Shown piece after piece: positions 1 to 13,001 of a stretch of DNA of 64,000 nt. Under the pieces are notes generated by a model, which was not told the DNA's origin, made no database searches, and was given only the letters and a program-made list of their open reading frames with translations. The stretch spans positions 9,555,882-9,619,881 of the forward strand of contig NC_063066.1 of assembly GCF_018812025.1 (NCBI RefSeq), read 5' to 3'. Position 1 is the stretch's first letter. Each line of letters opens with the position of its first letter. The position numbers and the translations under genes were made by a program. This DNA comes from Megalobrama amblycephala (lineage: Eukaryota > Chordata > Actinopteri > Cypriniformes > Xenocyprididae).

Positions 1-369
<369 letters not shown>

Positions 370-1461
370 TCATAGCAAAACACAATATCTCAAGGGTGCA
401 TACTCTGAAAACTTACAGCTGAAGTTATAAAATAATTGATCATTTCTCTGCTTAGTTTGCAAAGAAAACTATAATTAAGCCATTTGATAAGCTGATGTCC
501 CTGCAAAGTAAAAAAAAAAATTAAAATAATATATATAAAAACAACCAGTTGCATGAGTTTGGGGTGGGGCTATCTGTCTGTCCAACCAATGGCGGACAAG
601 GAGGACATTTTTTTAGTTAACCAAAACTAAAACCATTTAAAACAGTATTTTCGTAACTGAAATAAAATAAAAAGTATATATATTTTTTTTTACTACAGCT
701 AGTATTTTCATTTAGCATGATAAACTGAAATAAAAATGGAAAAAGACATTTTAAAATACAAAAACTAATAAAAATGACAAAACACATTACTAAAACGAAC
801 CAAAATTAAAATGAAAACTGAAAATATAAAATTAAAAAATTTTAATTAATAAAAAATAATAAAATTTTAATAATAAAATAATATTAATAATATGTTCTCA
901 GTGATACTATATATATATACATATATATAAAAAATACTTTTGGTCCCGGCGTAATAAACTGTATTTTCCCCCTCCCCCGTCCTCTTAAAACCAATACTTG
1001 CTCTTTTATCTGGTGTCCCCCCCCCCCTTCCCTGCTTGGTCCGTTGTACGCTCTCTCATTAATACTTCCAAAAGCAATCTATGTTGTAGTGTTGCATAAA
1101 CATGCTAATGGAGTTTGGGGATGGATCGCTCTTCAGCTCGGTCTATGGATCCGGTCGAATGTATGCGAGTACACCGTGTGCACTTCATTGAGTCATTACA
1201 AATGCTCGCCTCCCACTAGGCTTGATCCTGTATTGACTACGTGCTTCGTTAGGATATTGCAAACCGTGTAAGAGGGTGAAAAGATGAGAGACAGTGCATG
1301 GAGCAACAGCAAATTACGTTATTCTGCCAGTTATCTGGCTAACTAATTGCTTTTCAAGAGGTGTCTAACTCATTCGCCAGCCCAACAGAGCATTCGAAAT
1401 AAATCAATGCCTAGGCAAAGCCACAATAACACACCCACTGCTCATGGATCCACACTTCCTG

Positions 1462-1462
<1 letters not shown>

Positions 1463-1502
<40 letters not shown>
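1463..1502. repeat. (TA)n microsatellite
   Basis: About 40 bp of nearly pure TA dinucleotides. A minus-strand open frame across it encodes a Tyr-Ile run and is a by-product of the repeat. Confidence 0.97.
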
Positions 1503-1504
<2 letters not shown>

Positions 1505-2391
1505 CAGCTAGTCCAGGCTGGTGAACCATGCAAAACGCAGCCATGCAAAGACAAAACGTAGCATATTTCTTGTCAAAAATTAATCTTAGACCCATATTGG
1601 TAATAATATACACATATTGGATTTATTAAGCTTGATTTTCGAATCCAAATGCTCGTGCAATATCCATCTCCTTAAATGCAGGAGTGAAGTAAATTCAAAC
1701 AGAAAGTCATTAGAAGAGGTTAGATTAATATCCACGCCAAGCCTTTGGGCTGCTGTTTCAGTAACTGAACGGTTCAGTTAAAATGGATTACAGCACCTCA
1801 GGGTCTTGTGGCTGTAATCTGTACTGTTTGAGTGTGGCAAATGATGTGGAAATATTACAGAAAGAGCTGTAAATCAAATTATGTTTTTCATCAGAGCCAA
1901 GGGAAGAAAAAAAGGTAAATAATCTACGTGTCGCTCTGCAAATTTCACTAGGGGAAAGTGTTACTTCAACTCTCAAAGCTTGATGCACTTAAAGGGAAAA
2001 TCTACAGCAGCTTGGAGAAAACAGATTAAGTAACAGTAAATTGTGTTATTTCGTCCTGCTTCCTGCATAAATTACATAAGTGTGTTTGCAGATGAATATT
2101 GTGGCTACAATTTCAATATCTGACAAACATGCATAAGCTAATCAGACATGACATGCTAAAAGCGATCTCTTCCACCTAATCTGAGTTAGACAATCAAGAA
2201 TTTTATCAGTTGCTTGAGTTCTATTTTTCTAGGATTGTGCTGGGTAGCTCCGCCTAGAGTGAAATCTCATTGGTTGAAAATCTAATGCAACATAACTCTA
2301 TATTAAACATGACATATCTTCTGTTTGGCTGTGATTGTTTTTAAGCATGATTTGTAAAATTCATGATACAATTGTTAGTTTATAATATGTT

Positions 2392-2412
2392 GGGGGGGGG
2401 GGAGGGGGGGGG
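2392..2412 (+). repeat. Poly-G tract broken by one A
   Basis: Eleven G, one A, then nine G. The run can in principle form a G-quadruplex and is a likely assembly or replication-slippage site. Confidence 0.95.
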
Positions 2413-2419
2413 TTTAAAA

Positions 2420-2782
2420 AAAAAAATCATATAGATAAAAAAACACTTACTCTATGCCATACGCCTTCTGTATTCAATTTACGGAAAAAGTGTAGGATGT
2501 AGCGTAAGCATTTTGAACTGCAAGAGGAGTTACACTTTCTTTGTAAGTTGAATATGGAAGCTAGATATTTTGCTTTATAACTTGTTAAATATGGATATTT
2601 TTCTTACACAAATGCATTGCTTCACTTCAGAAGGCCATTATAAACCTTAGGAGGGTCATTATTAATATAATTCAGACTGTATTTGTCTGAAAGAAGAAAG
2701 ACATATACATCTAGGAAGGCTTGAGGGTGAGTAAATAATGGGGTAATTTTTATTTTAAAGTGAACTAATCCTTTAATGCAAC
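2420..2782 (-). repeat. MITE copy of the 'TTAAAGGATTAGTTCAC' type, minus orientation
   Basis: The right end reads AGTGAACTAATCCTTTAA. The body (for example CAAGCCTTCCTAGATGTATATG on the other strand) reappears in the opposite orientation at 7384-7760. The shared blocks include the 'ATATCCATATTTAACAAGTTATAAAG' region (2573-2598 against 7666-7691). Both are diverged fragments of one cyprinid-type element. Confidence 0.75.
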
Positions 2783-2890
2783 CTTGCTGAACAAAAGTAT
2801 TAATTTCTTTAAAAAAAAACCTACTGACCACAAACTTTTGAACAATAGTACAACAATGTGCCTATTACCTACTTCGCAAATACCTGACCC

Positions 2891-4650
2891 TGTGACCCTG
2901 GACCACAAAACCAGTCTTAAGGTAAAATTTTTTGAAATTGAGATTTATACATAATCTGAAAGCTGATAACTAACTAAGCTTTCCATTGATGTATGGTTTG
3001 TTAGGATAAGGCAAAATTTGGTCGAGATACAACTATTTGAAAATCTGGAATCTGAGAGTGCAAAAAAATCGAAATATTGAGAAAATCGCCTTTAAAGACC
3101 TGAAGGCATTTTTAGAGTTGTTTTTTTCTGAGTGACAAACACAGAAGTAAAGACTCATAAATCAAAAACTCTAGCAAGGAGAGTCAAAAGGTATCGTTTG
3201 ATAGAACACTTTTTACATTTTTAGAAAATATAAATGACATTACAATTGGACTTTCTCATGCTGAGAAACTTCTGATAAAAACAAACAAATATATATAATT
3301 TTTATTATAATTTTACATATACTTCTTATTTGACATGCAATAATTCAGGAAGGAAATAAGATAGGAGGGTTAGAATTCTTTTTTGATGAAGATCTACTGC
3401 ATATGAGCTGCTTCTGTATAAAATTTTGTGGTGATAGCATAAAGTAATCAAAAGTTACAGCATTTGGAAACAAGGTAGCCTTTTTGTTTAGCCCTTGACG
3501 CCCCCTAATGGGCATTTTTAAAATCGTTCTTCCATGAGGAATATTTTGTGATTGATGCAAGGGATTATGATTTTGGACTCATTTTAATCGTGAGAATCTG
3601 CTTTAAATAATGTGGTGCCATTTTCTATGATCAGTGCATGTTTCTTGAAGTTATGAGTAAAAATGCCACTTGAAATCTACAAATTTCTTTTTAGATAAAT
3701 AATTTATGAAAACATTTTTTTCTATTTATCAGCAAATAACTCTGCACTACTTAGGAGTAAATCGAACTGGCTACATGCATTATAAAGTCCTATTTTGACA
3801 TTCAAGGCAGTAGTTTTAAAAAATATGATTATTAATGTTTTCGTTGCTAGGTGACGCCGGTGGGAGGTACACTCAGGTTTATAGGGACTACTCAGTACTC
3901 TTTAAGAGTTGATCAAAATGGTTAGATGCATTAAAAAGCCGAGTTTCTAAGCTTTAAAATGATACCTACTCTGTGTTATTCCACATTGGAAAATAAGCAT
4001 GGACAGTTCCAGGAACATTGGATAACACATTGGATTCCGGAAAGACGAGAGACATATTTTTAGCCAAATTTGTTACATCATTCCGTGAGTAATATCTCGT
4101 GATCGACACAATGGATTATGTTTTTGAGCTCATTTTAATCGTAACAATCTGCTGTAAATGGTGATGTGCCATGATCTATGATCTGTGCAATTTTTATGAA
4201 GTTATGAGCAAAAACTCCACGTGAAATCTACATATTTGTTTACAGTTAGCGCCTGTGTGCTGTTTTTGTTGTAAACTCAATTTGTGCAGACTGAGTAGAG
4301 GGTGGAAATAACACAACAGGAGCATGTTGGAGGCATGATCTGAATGTGTAAAGTCTATGATTTTGTATGCAAAAAGAATTATTGTGCTACCTACTTGGTT
4401 TCAGTTACTATTGGCTCTTAAAGCGAGACACAAACGGGAGTCCTTAGCAATGCATATTACTTACAAAAACAATTTTTTGATATATTTACGGTAGAAAATT
4501 TACAAAATATCTTCATATAACATGATCTTTACTTAATATCCTAATGATTTTTTGGTATAAAAGATAATTCTGACCCATACAATGTATTGTTGGCTATTGC
4601 TACAAATATACCCATGTGACTTACAACTGGTTTTGGGGTCCAGGGTCACA
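2891..4650. mobile_element. Terminal-inverted-repeat element 'TGTGACCCTGGACCACAAAAC'
   Basis: The left end TGTGACCCTGGACCACAAAA and the right end TTTTGGGGTCCAGGGTCACA are inverted copies. The 1.76-kb interior has no transposase. I know the outer parts as an abundant cyprinid element that is usually much shorter; the extra middle part (about 3110-4435) looks like added sequence. The middle holds a diverged direct repeat of about 160 bp (3535-3690 and 4085-4240), recognisable from CTCATTTTAATCGT and GAAGTTATGAG in both copies. Confidence 0.75.
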
Positions 4651-5795
4651 TATATATACAGCTGTCGTAGCAGCAATGCCCTTCGTGTCGATACTCAACT
4701 CTCACACATCACAGGACATTCTGTTACCCAGCTGGCCTGGGGCCAACAGGATCGCTCCAATATTCGACGTACAGACTTGAGTCGTCCTTCTGCTCCGGGT
4801 GACTCACAAAGACACTGAGCTCCCACACAGCCTGACAAGAACATTCCTGATGTCACAGACCAGCTGTGACATCGCACATCCTCTGGGACAGGCTGTCGGC
4901 TCAGCACTGAGCTACATCCCGTAAACACCCAGGAAACAGAAAGTGTTTGGGAAGTGTGGACATTGAAAGGACTTCCACTCTGACGGTCAGCCTGGTGCGA
5001 AAGTTTGATCTGTCATTACATGTGAGATCCTACGAGCTGGCACGCAGAGACGGATCTGTGATCGATACTTCACCTGTGATAAACATCACCAAAATGCATC
5101 TTCAGTAAGTACTGAGGGAAAGAAAGTGTTGGGTTCGCTCGGGGTGAGAACTTAAAGAAAGGCAGAATCTCATCAAAACACTTCTCATCGATGCTTCCAG
5201 TCAGAAGAAACGCTCCCTCTCAGACATCCTGTATCGCTTTAGTTTAAATAGATTACTGCTATGTTCTGTGCCTCACACACAGCTATTCTGTTTATAACGG
5301 TTAATGTCTCAGCTGAAGGTCATAATAATTACAACCAAATGGAGCACAAAAGCATTATGTAGAACTGATGTCAATAATGACTGGATTGCACCTTACCTTA
5401 TCAGGAATAATTCATCATAATTATCATAATAACAAACAAAAACAAAAGAGTGGCGTGTTGGAGGATGAGGGCAGGAAACAGGGATGATAGTAAGTGCCAC
5501 ACGCTAACCACTGAATCCATAAAGCACAATAACATGATGCTTTTAAATGCCTCTCTAAATGTCCTTCCCAGCAAAGGTCTGAAAAATAAAGGTCTTAAAA
5601 TAAACAGATTCAGTCAATATGATATATGGCTATGAAAATGAATAAACAATGTGCACTTCAGCAAAAATTCATTGTAAGTGTTCAAGCTGGCAGCCATAAT
5701 ACCTTTCAAATGAGAGAAATAATAAATCATACACAGACAAAATAGTCAAGACTACTGATTTGTCCAGTATAGAAATACAAATAATCTACTTTGTA

Positions 5796-6120
5796 CACTA
5801 CCATTCAAAAGTTTGGTGTGATACTGTAATATTGTGAAATAAATGTATTTTTATTTGAACATTTTAAAATGTAAATTTTTTCCTGTGATGGCAAAGCTGA
5901 ATGTTCAGCAACTAGTCTTCAGTGTCACATGATCATTCAGAAATCATTCTAATATGCTGGTTTGGTTATCCAAACAACTATTATTATTATTATCATCAAT
6001 ACTGAAAACAGTTATGCTGCTTATCTTTGTGGAAACCATGATACATTTTTTTCATAATTCATTGATGAACAAAGTTCAACATTTGTGAACGAGTGTTTAT
6101 TTGAATGGAAAACTATAATA
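5796..6120 (+). repeat. Partial 'CACTACCATTCAAAAGTTTG' element
   Basis: The left terminus is TACACTACCATTCAAAAGTT, followed by the family body (GTGATGGCAAAGCTGAAT, TCAGTGTCACATGATC, ATCATTCTAATATGCTGG). The right terminus is missing, so the copy is truncated. Other copies lie at 14315, 17815, 37481, 38012, 42293 and 46040. Confidence 0.85.
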
Positions 6121-6170
6121 AAAATGAATGAATGAATTAAACTTTTATTTCCAAAAAATACTAAATGTAA

Positions 6171-6400
6171 CTACACTGTAAATATAATTTTCATGATTTG
6201 TTATCATTTTTTAAACATTTTTTCTTTTGTCAAAACTTAAATAATGTGGTTCAGACAAAATATTTTGAGTTTCTGTCGATTAAACCAATCGCCTTCCTTG
6301 TATTAACTCAATTTTTTAATTTCAATGAACTCAAAATTTTAAGGCAACCAGGTAACTTACTGTTTTAAGTTAAACCAACAATTCTTTATACAGTGTAGTG
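6171..6400. mobile_element. Small MITE with CTACACTGTA ends
   Basis: A 230-bp AT-rich element runs between CTACACTGTAAATAT on the left and TTTATACAGTGTAGTG on the right, which are inverted copies with mismatches. It has no coding capacity. Confidence 0.65.
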
Positions 6401-7383
6401 TCTAATTACACATGCGTGTTAACAGTTGCTCCTACTGCACCTTTTTATGCCACTTCATATCCATTTCTCCATGTGGAGAAAAAAATAAACTAATTATGTT
6501 AATGTATGAAAAATTATTTGTGATCTGGGTGAAACCAATCCTAGGCTCATATCTGGACTGTGGTCCACTAATTGGTGACCGCTGCTTTAGAGGGCTGGTC
6601 CTGGAACAAGTAACTGACACAACTGACTCAAATAATCATTAATCATTTTCATCCATTAATACTGAAATTCAACACAATCTTCCTCCTCTGCCCTTTAAGA
6701 TTAATCAATTCTTTCCTATGTTTTTTTCCCCAGAACTTTGAGACTAGGGCCATTCAGCATCGATATAGAGGCACAATGCATTACCACAAGTGCATAACAG
6801 TATTGATTTAATAAGCAAGGTGCAGTATCGATTTTAGAGACAAAACCTCTATTTTGCCTGTAATTGTGGTATACTAGGTCCAATCGTGTGTGTCTACCGT
6901 ATCCTTTCACTAAATGGACACAAGAAGGATTGCCACTATAGGCTTAGACAGGAAGTACCACAATATCATGCACAATACAAATGTACTTGTATCGGCATGC
7001 ATACAGAGAGGGAGAGGGGCTGTCATATAGCCGCATAACACGGCGTCCAGATGGAGTGTGTTAGATGAGAGGTGCACTGTGCAGAAACACATTTTCTTAA
7101 TTGTCCATGCCATTTTATCACCAACACTGATGAAAATTGCAGCAAGCAGTGGCATCATTTAAAAACGCTGGAGACGGCTGTAACACAGCAGATGTTTTTG
7201 GACACCCGCTGATGTCTTGTGGAGAACAGAGGCAGGAAGCAGTTTTATCGAATTACCACACATATACTTGCAAACAAAGAAACCAAGAAAAGTGAGATAA
7301 TGTGCACTGTGGTGGGATGAGAGATATTAATCTCTCATTTACTGTAGCTCTACAGTATCCACCTTTTTATATTGGTTTGGTGG

Positions 7384-7760
7384 CTTAAAGGATTAGTTCA
7401 CTTTAAAATGAAAATTACCCCAAGCTTTACTCACTCTCAAGCCATCCTAGGTGTATATGACTTTCTTCTTTCTGATGAACACAATCGGAGTTATATTAAT
7501 AAATATCGTGACGCATCCAAGCTTTATAATGGGAGTGAACGGCACCAACAATATTGAGGCTTAAGAAAATGCATCCATCCATCTTAAATGTACTCCACGA
7601 TGTACTTCTTCAGGGGGTTAATACAGGCCTTTTTAAGTGAAGAGATGTGTTTGTGTAAGAAGAATATCCATATTTAACAAGTTATAAAGTAAAATATCTA
7701 GCTTCCGCCAGACCGCATTCCGTATTCATCTGAAACCGTTTTGGAAGGGTGAAATATCTC
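7384..7760 (+). repeat. MITE copy of the 'TTAAAGGATTAGTTCAC' type, plus orientation
   Basis: It begins AAAGGATTAGTTCACTTT and continues with the TCACTCTCAAGCCATCCTAG block typical of this family. It is the inverted partner of the copy at 2420-2782. The right boundary is uncertain. Confidence 0.7.
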
Positions 7761-8989
7761 CTGTGAACAACACCCTGAACAACACACAGAACAATTACCC
7801 AAATATAATAACGAAAACTATTTTCGGTTTATGTTTTTTGGCTAAATGAGAACTTCGGTTTTGGTGTTCCTGTAAAAAAAATTACTATCATTTAAATTCT
7901 GTTTAAACCATGTTTTATGTTGTAGTACAACAATCAACCAACAATCCAGTAACTCAAATATCAAATATTCACTTTCCAAAGCCAATTTTTACTGAGTGCT
8001 AATTTTGGTGAGTGACATGATGTAGGCTCCGCCTGTTCCTTAGTACTGTCCCTAACCACATGACTAAATTACCATCTTAACAGCTAAAGTAAAAGAGAGC
8101 AGATATTGAGGTGTTGTAGTGCTTTGTGTTCGAGCTCATTCTATCTCGAAGTGTAATTATATCAGGAGCTGCAGTCGTGCTGTTGCCAGCTCACTGATTC
8201 GTATCTAATATCTTTTCCTCTGGCAGGGGAAATCCCGCATTGCCCCTCCCTCCCTTCTCCCAAAGGGCTTCCCCCTCCCTGGCGGAGAAGCATGAAGAGA
8301 TGTTTGTGTGTGTGCTAGAAACGGATAGAGTTTCTACTTGGTCTTCATATGTGTCTAGGTGCTCTATCTCCTGTCATTTGCTCAGCTCTCTCCCTCCACC
8401 CAATATTTTCTTTACCCTCCCTCTTTTTCCCTTATTGCTTTTCTCTCTCTTGATCCATTCTCCATCAGATCTTCTCCTCTGTCTTTCAATATCTTTTTCA
8501 ACCACTAACCTTGTTTATTTTTGCCTCTCCAGCCATCTTCTCCATTTTTCTCTAAGATCCTTTCTTTTTTGCCTCTGTATATCTCCCACCATTCCCTCAT
8601 CATCCCGCTCTCGATCTATCTCATTACTTTACCCACTCTCCCTCTTCCAACTCCAATTCCATTTATGGAAAAAAAGTAAATGGGGGAGCTGACAGAATCT
8701 ATTCCAGTCAGAGGCTGATCCTTCCTGCTCCGTGCAGTACAGCTGCTAGGTAACCAGGTCTCTTCACCTGTACCTCATCGTTCCCTCTGGCTCAACCATC
8801 CATCTGAATAATTATCATTGAAGCTCAAGATGTCTCAAATGAGCGAGCTGCACTGCTGGTGGCACTAACTTTACTGCGAGGACAACCACAGGACATTGTT
8901 TTTCCTTTTTCAGTTTCTTGTCAAGCCGATGTGAATTGCTGTTCAGAACCTTTTTTACTTCTGTAATGTGACATATTTCAAAGTGAGAC

Positions 8990-9279
8990 ACGAAACGATC
9001 GGTTTGTGCGATAAACCGAACAGTATTTATATCATTTTTTAACTCTAATACACCATGTCCAACCGCGTTCAGCATTCGCTTAGTGAGGTCTGATCGCGCT
9101 CTGACAGCGGCAGTGATGTCTCGCTCTCATTGAAGTATATGCGCGAGACATCGTTGCCGCTGTCAGAGCGCGATCAGACCTCACTAAGCGAATGCTGAAC
9201 GCGGTTGGACATGGTGTATTAGAGTTAAAAAATGATATAAATACTGTTCAGTTTATCGCACAAACCGATCGTTTCATGT
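8990..9279. repeat. Long near-perfect inverted repeat (foldback of a MITE arm)
   Basis: The left arm of about 135 bp (from ACGAAACGATCGGTTTGTGC) and the right arm (ending GCACAAACCGATCGTTTCATGT) are reverse complements with few mismatches. They flank a loop of about 15-20 bp near 9128-9145. The sequence can form a hairpin of more than 120 bp. The right side continues to 9525 and ends in TTTTTGGGTGAACTATCCCT, the terminus of the cyprinid 'AGTTCACCC' MITEs; no matching left terminus was found. Confidence 0.9.
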
Positions 9280-9632
9280 CTTAGGACATCAATGTGTCCT
9301 CACGAGCCGCAGGGTTTAATTTGGACTTGTCTATGCAAGTTTTATTTACTCTTATAGTAGAAGTTCCCATCCACTAGCATTATTTGACTGACAGACGGCA
9401 ACAGTTGGAGTTAAAAACCATCATTTGTGTTCTACTGAAGAAACAAAGTCACCTACATCTTCGATGCGCTGGGGGTAAGCAGATAAACATCAAATTTTCA
9501 TTTTTGGGTGAACTATCCCTATAACAAGAAAAAAATGCAGTGCAGGGCTTTAATATATTGAATCCATATTTGATTGGACGGTGGGTGGACTGAATATGAG
9601 TTTGCCAGTACAGTGCCTAAAAATGACATCAA

Positions 9633-10140
9633 TAGCCCCTTTCACACAGCAATCCCGGTATATTACTGTAAAATTACCAAAATGACTTTACCGGGAAATA
9701 CATAAATATGCTGTTCACACAAGCAACATGTTCTGGCCCAATCATACATCAGCACCAAAATAACGATAAATTTTGAGATGTCAGTCATTGGAAATAAGCT
9801 TTAAACACTGTGCCATTGTCTTAATTTGCCTACATGAGGTGAAGTGCTTTACAGTCTGTTCAATTTGACAACATTTTTTGACATCTGAGTGACAGGCATG
9901 AGGGGATGATCAAACAGAACGCATTTTTGCTCTTAAAAACACAAGACATGCATAATAGTATCCACTGATGAATGGAAAAGAAGGCTGGATCAAGTACAAC
10001 ACGCTGAAAAAGCTCAGAGACAGGGTGCAATGGTCAAAGATGTCTATCTATTTACAAAACTTTTAAAAGCAGTGGAGCTTACTGTGAACAGAGCTGAGTA
10101 ATCACACACAGTATACCGGTAATTTATTGGTAAAGAATTC
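9633..10140. repeat. 'TAGCCCCTTTCACACAG' element, left part
   Basis: It begins TAGCCCCTTTCACACAGCAA, the same terminus as the complete copy at 24864-25360. The right end is not clear because another element starts at 10148. Boundary approximate. Confidence 0.5.
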
Positions 10141-10147
10141 ACTACAA

Positions 10148-10988
10148 TTTAAAGGGGTGCTTGATTATGATTTCACTTTTTTAACTTTAGTTAGTGTGTA
10201 ATGTTGCTGTTACAGCATAAAAAACATCTGCAAAGTTACAACGCTCAAAGTTCAATGCAAAGGGAGATACTTTCTTTTAAAGAATTCGCTGTTTAAGGAC
10301 TACAGCAAATGACTTGTAGGGACTACAACAAGCTTCTTCCCAGGTTAGTGACATTACTAACCCTAAAATTACATAAACCCTGCCCCCGAGAGCACGCAGC
10401 AAAGGGGACGAGGCCATGTTGGGCTGCTTTAGAAAAGAGGAAGAGTTGCTGTAGTAGAGTGTTGTTACCATGCCGTCATTTTACGCTGGACTGCTTCACA
10501 AACGAGGGTCAATTCAACGCTGGATTTGTACAAAAGATTAACATGACAGTACATGCTAGTGGATGAGTTGAATCAACTCCACAGCAACGACATAAATTTA
10601 TCCACTAACCATTCAGAAACTTCCAGATGCATTCTAAAAGTTGTAACTTCTTCCTGAGTCTCTCCATCACTGTCCGACTCCGGTTTGAACAATGTAAGGC
10701 TGAACACTGTTACTGACAAATGTCATTTTGGCTGTGTGAGATTCTCCAGCTTTGTTGTTGTTGAGCAAACAAAGCATGAGCTGTTAAAGCTCCGCCCTCT
10801 TTTGGAAAGTGGGCCAGGAGCAGCAGCTCATTTGCATTTAGACGGTCACACCCAAATAGGAGCAAATTTGACAAGCTATAATAAATGATCTGTGGGGTAT
10901 TTTGAGCTGAAACCTCATAGACACATTCTGGGGACATTAGAGACTTATATTACATCTTGTAAAAGGGGCATTATAGGGCTCCTTTAAA
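10148..10988. mobile_element. TTTAAAGG-ended non-autonomous element (about 0.84 kb)
   Basis: It starts TTTAAAGGGGTGCTTGATTA and ends GGGCTCCTTTAAAGG. The right part reads GGGGTATTTTGAGCTGAAAC and TTATATTACATCTTGTAAAA, which resembles, inverted, the left part of the elements at 51932 and 54483. No transposase frame is present; the short ORFs inside are repeat-derived. Confidence 0.75.
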
Positions 10989-12317
10989 GGGAAGATTTTC
11001 TATGGTATTTGCAGTTTGTTAATATCTAAACAGAACAGATTACTATAAAACAGTTTAAATTAAACATATGTAATTTTTCTTAAAAAAATATATAAATATA
11101 TATAGAATTTGCACCTTAAATGCAGTCACGAGACACCTAAAAAAAACAGTCATGGGATACCAAAGTGTGTTATGGTAGAAAGTGCCCTGTACGGTCTGAT
11201 TTCTTCCTTTGCAGAATACTGTTTATGGGCTCTACTGAAGGCTACCTTGTCTGTGCTCTCTGTGTAGTCTGTGGGCTTTGAATATTGATGTGCCTGTCTC
11301 TGCTGTTCCTAATGACCCAACACTAAACTGATTTTCGACTTCAAATGCGGCTGCAGAGCAGCTCACAGGACAGCCCGCACGTCGCCATTGTACATCGACT
11401 GTCATCTGATCAACTGTTCATTTGTAATACGCTGTGATTAAACCATTTATATTTGCAAGGTTATTTTAATATTTGATGTGCTCACTGATCAAACTTTTAT
11501 CATTAAACACTACTCAGTGTTTATCATTAAACTCTACTTAGCATTGAATCAATTGGTTCTGTATAGTAAATGTAAAGAGAAAGTGTGCAAAGAACAGAGC
11601 ATATGTTTAATTGATATCCTCTCTCACACGCTGTCAAGCTGATGGATGAATACATTTGCACTCAGACATACAGACTCACTCATGCATGAATTCTCTTTCT
11701 ATTCTTTTTATCACAAACACACAGATTGCAAAAACACACACAATGTTTTGTGTGTGTTTTTGCATAGCGTGTTGCTATGCAAATCCTAGGGTGTTCAGGG
11801 TGGTCACTGACCAAACATAAATTCAGATACATTCATATTGCAATATTCTTGTGCATTTCAATCTGGTTAGAGTGCTCCATATGAGAGAACCTTTAAAAAG
11901 GATTAAAACTTTACAACAAGCCGTGGGTCAGCAGAGGTTGAACACTCTTGCTATGCTTTCAAGTGGTAAAAAAAAGAATGAATTCATTCATGGACTGCCA
12001 ACTTTATCTCCAGAAGAAAATTATTGTAAAGTTCACACACAAAAAAGGTCATTGAGCATCTTTTCTTTAAGTGATCTCCAATGATGAGTCAATTCTGACT
12101 TAATTCTGTGCTGATGACTGACTGTGTTGTAGTAAATTCACTTCACTGAATTGCAGAACAATACTTTATGACATGTTATGGTTGATTTGCTTATAATAGA
12201 CCACAACATGCAACACTATGGACAGAAATATCAATGTGGCTATTTTCCATGCATTTTTGCTTGACATATAATTACTATGGATGTTTGTGCGTGCACCCAT
12301 GTTGTGTTTGTAAACTA

Positions 12318-12808
12318 ATGTCTCATTTCTACTGAGCGGTACGGTACAGTACAGTTCAGTATGGTACGCAGTTTTTGCCGTTTCCATTGTCGGACTTTGT
12401 GAATGGTACTCCGAAACATACCGTACTACTTTTTTGGACCCTTCCATTGGGGTACCTAGCACAGTAGTCTGGTACCTAAGGGTGGAGCAAAACTTACTCC
12501 AGAACATTGATTGGTTGTGTGCTACAAGGGGAATGACAACACATTTCTTAATAAAGTTAAAACACACCACCGTTTCTTCTTGTGACAAACAGCCAAATGG
12601 CGAGAAGCTAGAACAAGATCTGCTGTATGTCCTCCATTGTTGTTTACCGTGTCTCTTTCTTCTTCGTGTGAGAATGACATTGATCGCTACGCCTATCAAG
12701 TAAGGGTATTGATGGCAGTGTAAACACGAGCCAGATCAGAGTTTACCATTCCGAATTGTACGGAACTGCACTGTACTGTCCTGTACCACTTCGTGGAAAT
12801 GAGGCATA
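12318..12808. mobile_element. hAT-like MITE with GGTACGGTACAG ends
   Basis: The ends ATGTCTCATTTCTACTGAGC and the inverse of CGTGGAAATGAGGCAT are inverted repeats, with GGTACGGTACAGTACAG on the left mirrored by CTGTACTGTCCTGTACC on the right. The 490-bp interior has only chance open frames. Ends of this type are common in teleost hAT-derived MITEs; that class is from memory. Confidence 0.75.
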
Positions 12809-13001
12809 ATTGATTGGTTCCTCTTTTCTCAGACACAGAGACACAAAGATTTGATTGGGTGATTCACTTCAATGAATCAGTCCAAATTTTCTGTTTTAAT
12901 TAATCGATTCAAAATCATGTCAAAAACCATTAAATGATTAGTTTGCATTAACAGTCAAAATGGTCATGGAAATCTCAGTGTGGCATTTTTTAAAATATAA
13001 A

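Noticed and set aside
8240..8692. 150-residue open frame on the plus strand, Ser/Leu/Phe-rich
   Set aside because: It lies in a long pyrimidine-rich stretch (CTCTCCCTC-type); the composition follows from the base bias, there is no domain, and no splice context was seen.
12166..12699. 177-residue minus-strand open frame
   Set aside because: Most of it overlaps the hAT-like MITE at 12318-12808, it has no recognisable domain, and its composition is unremarkable.
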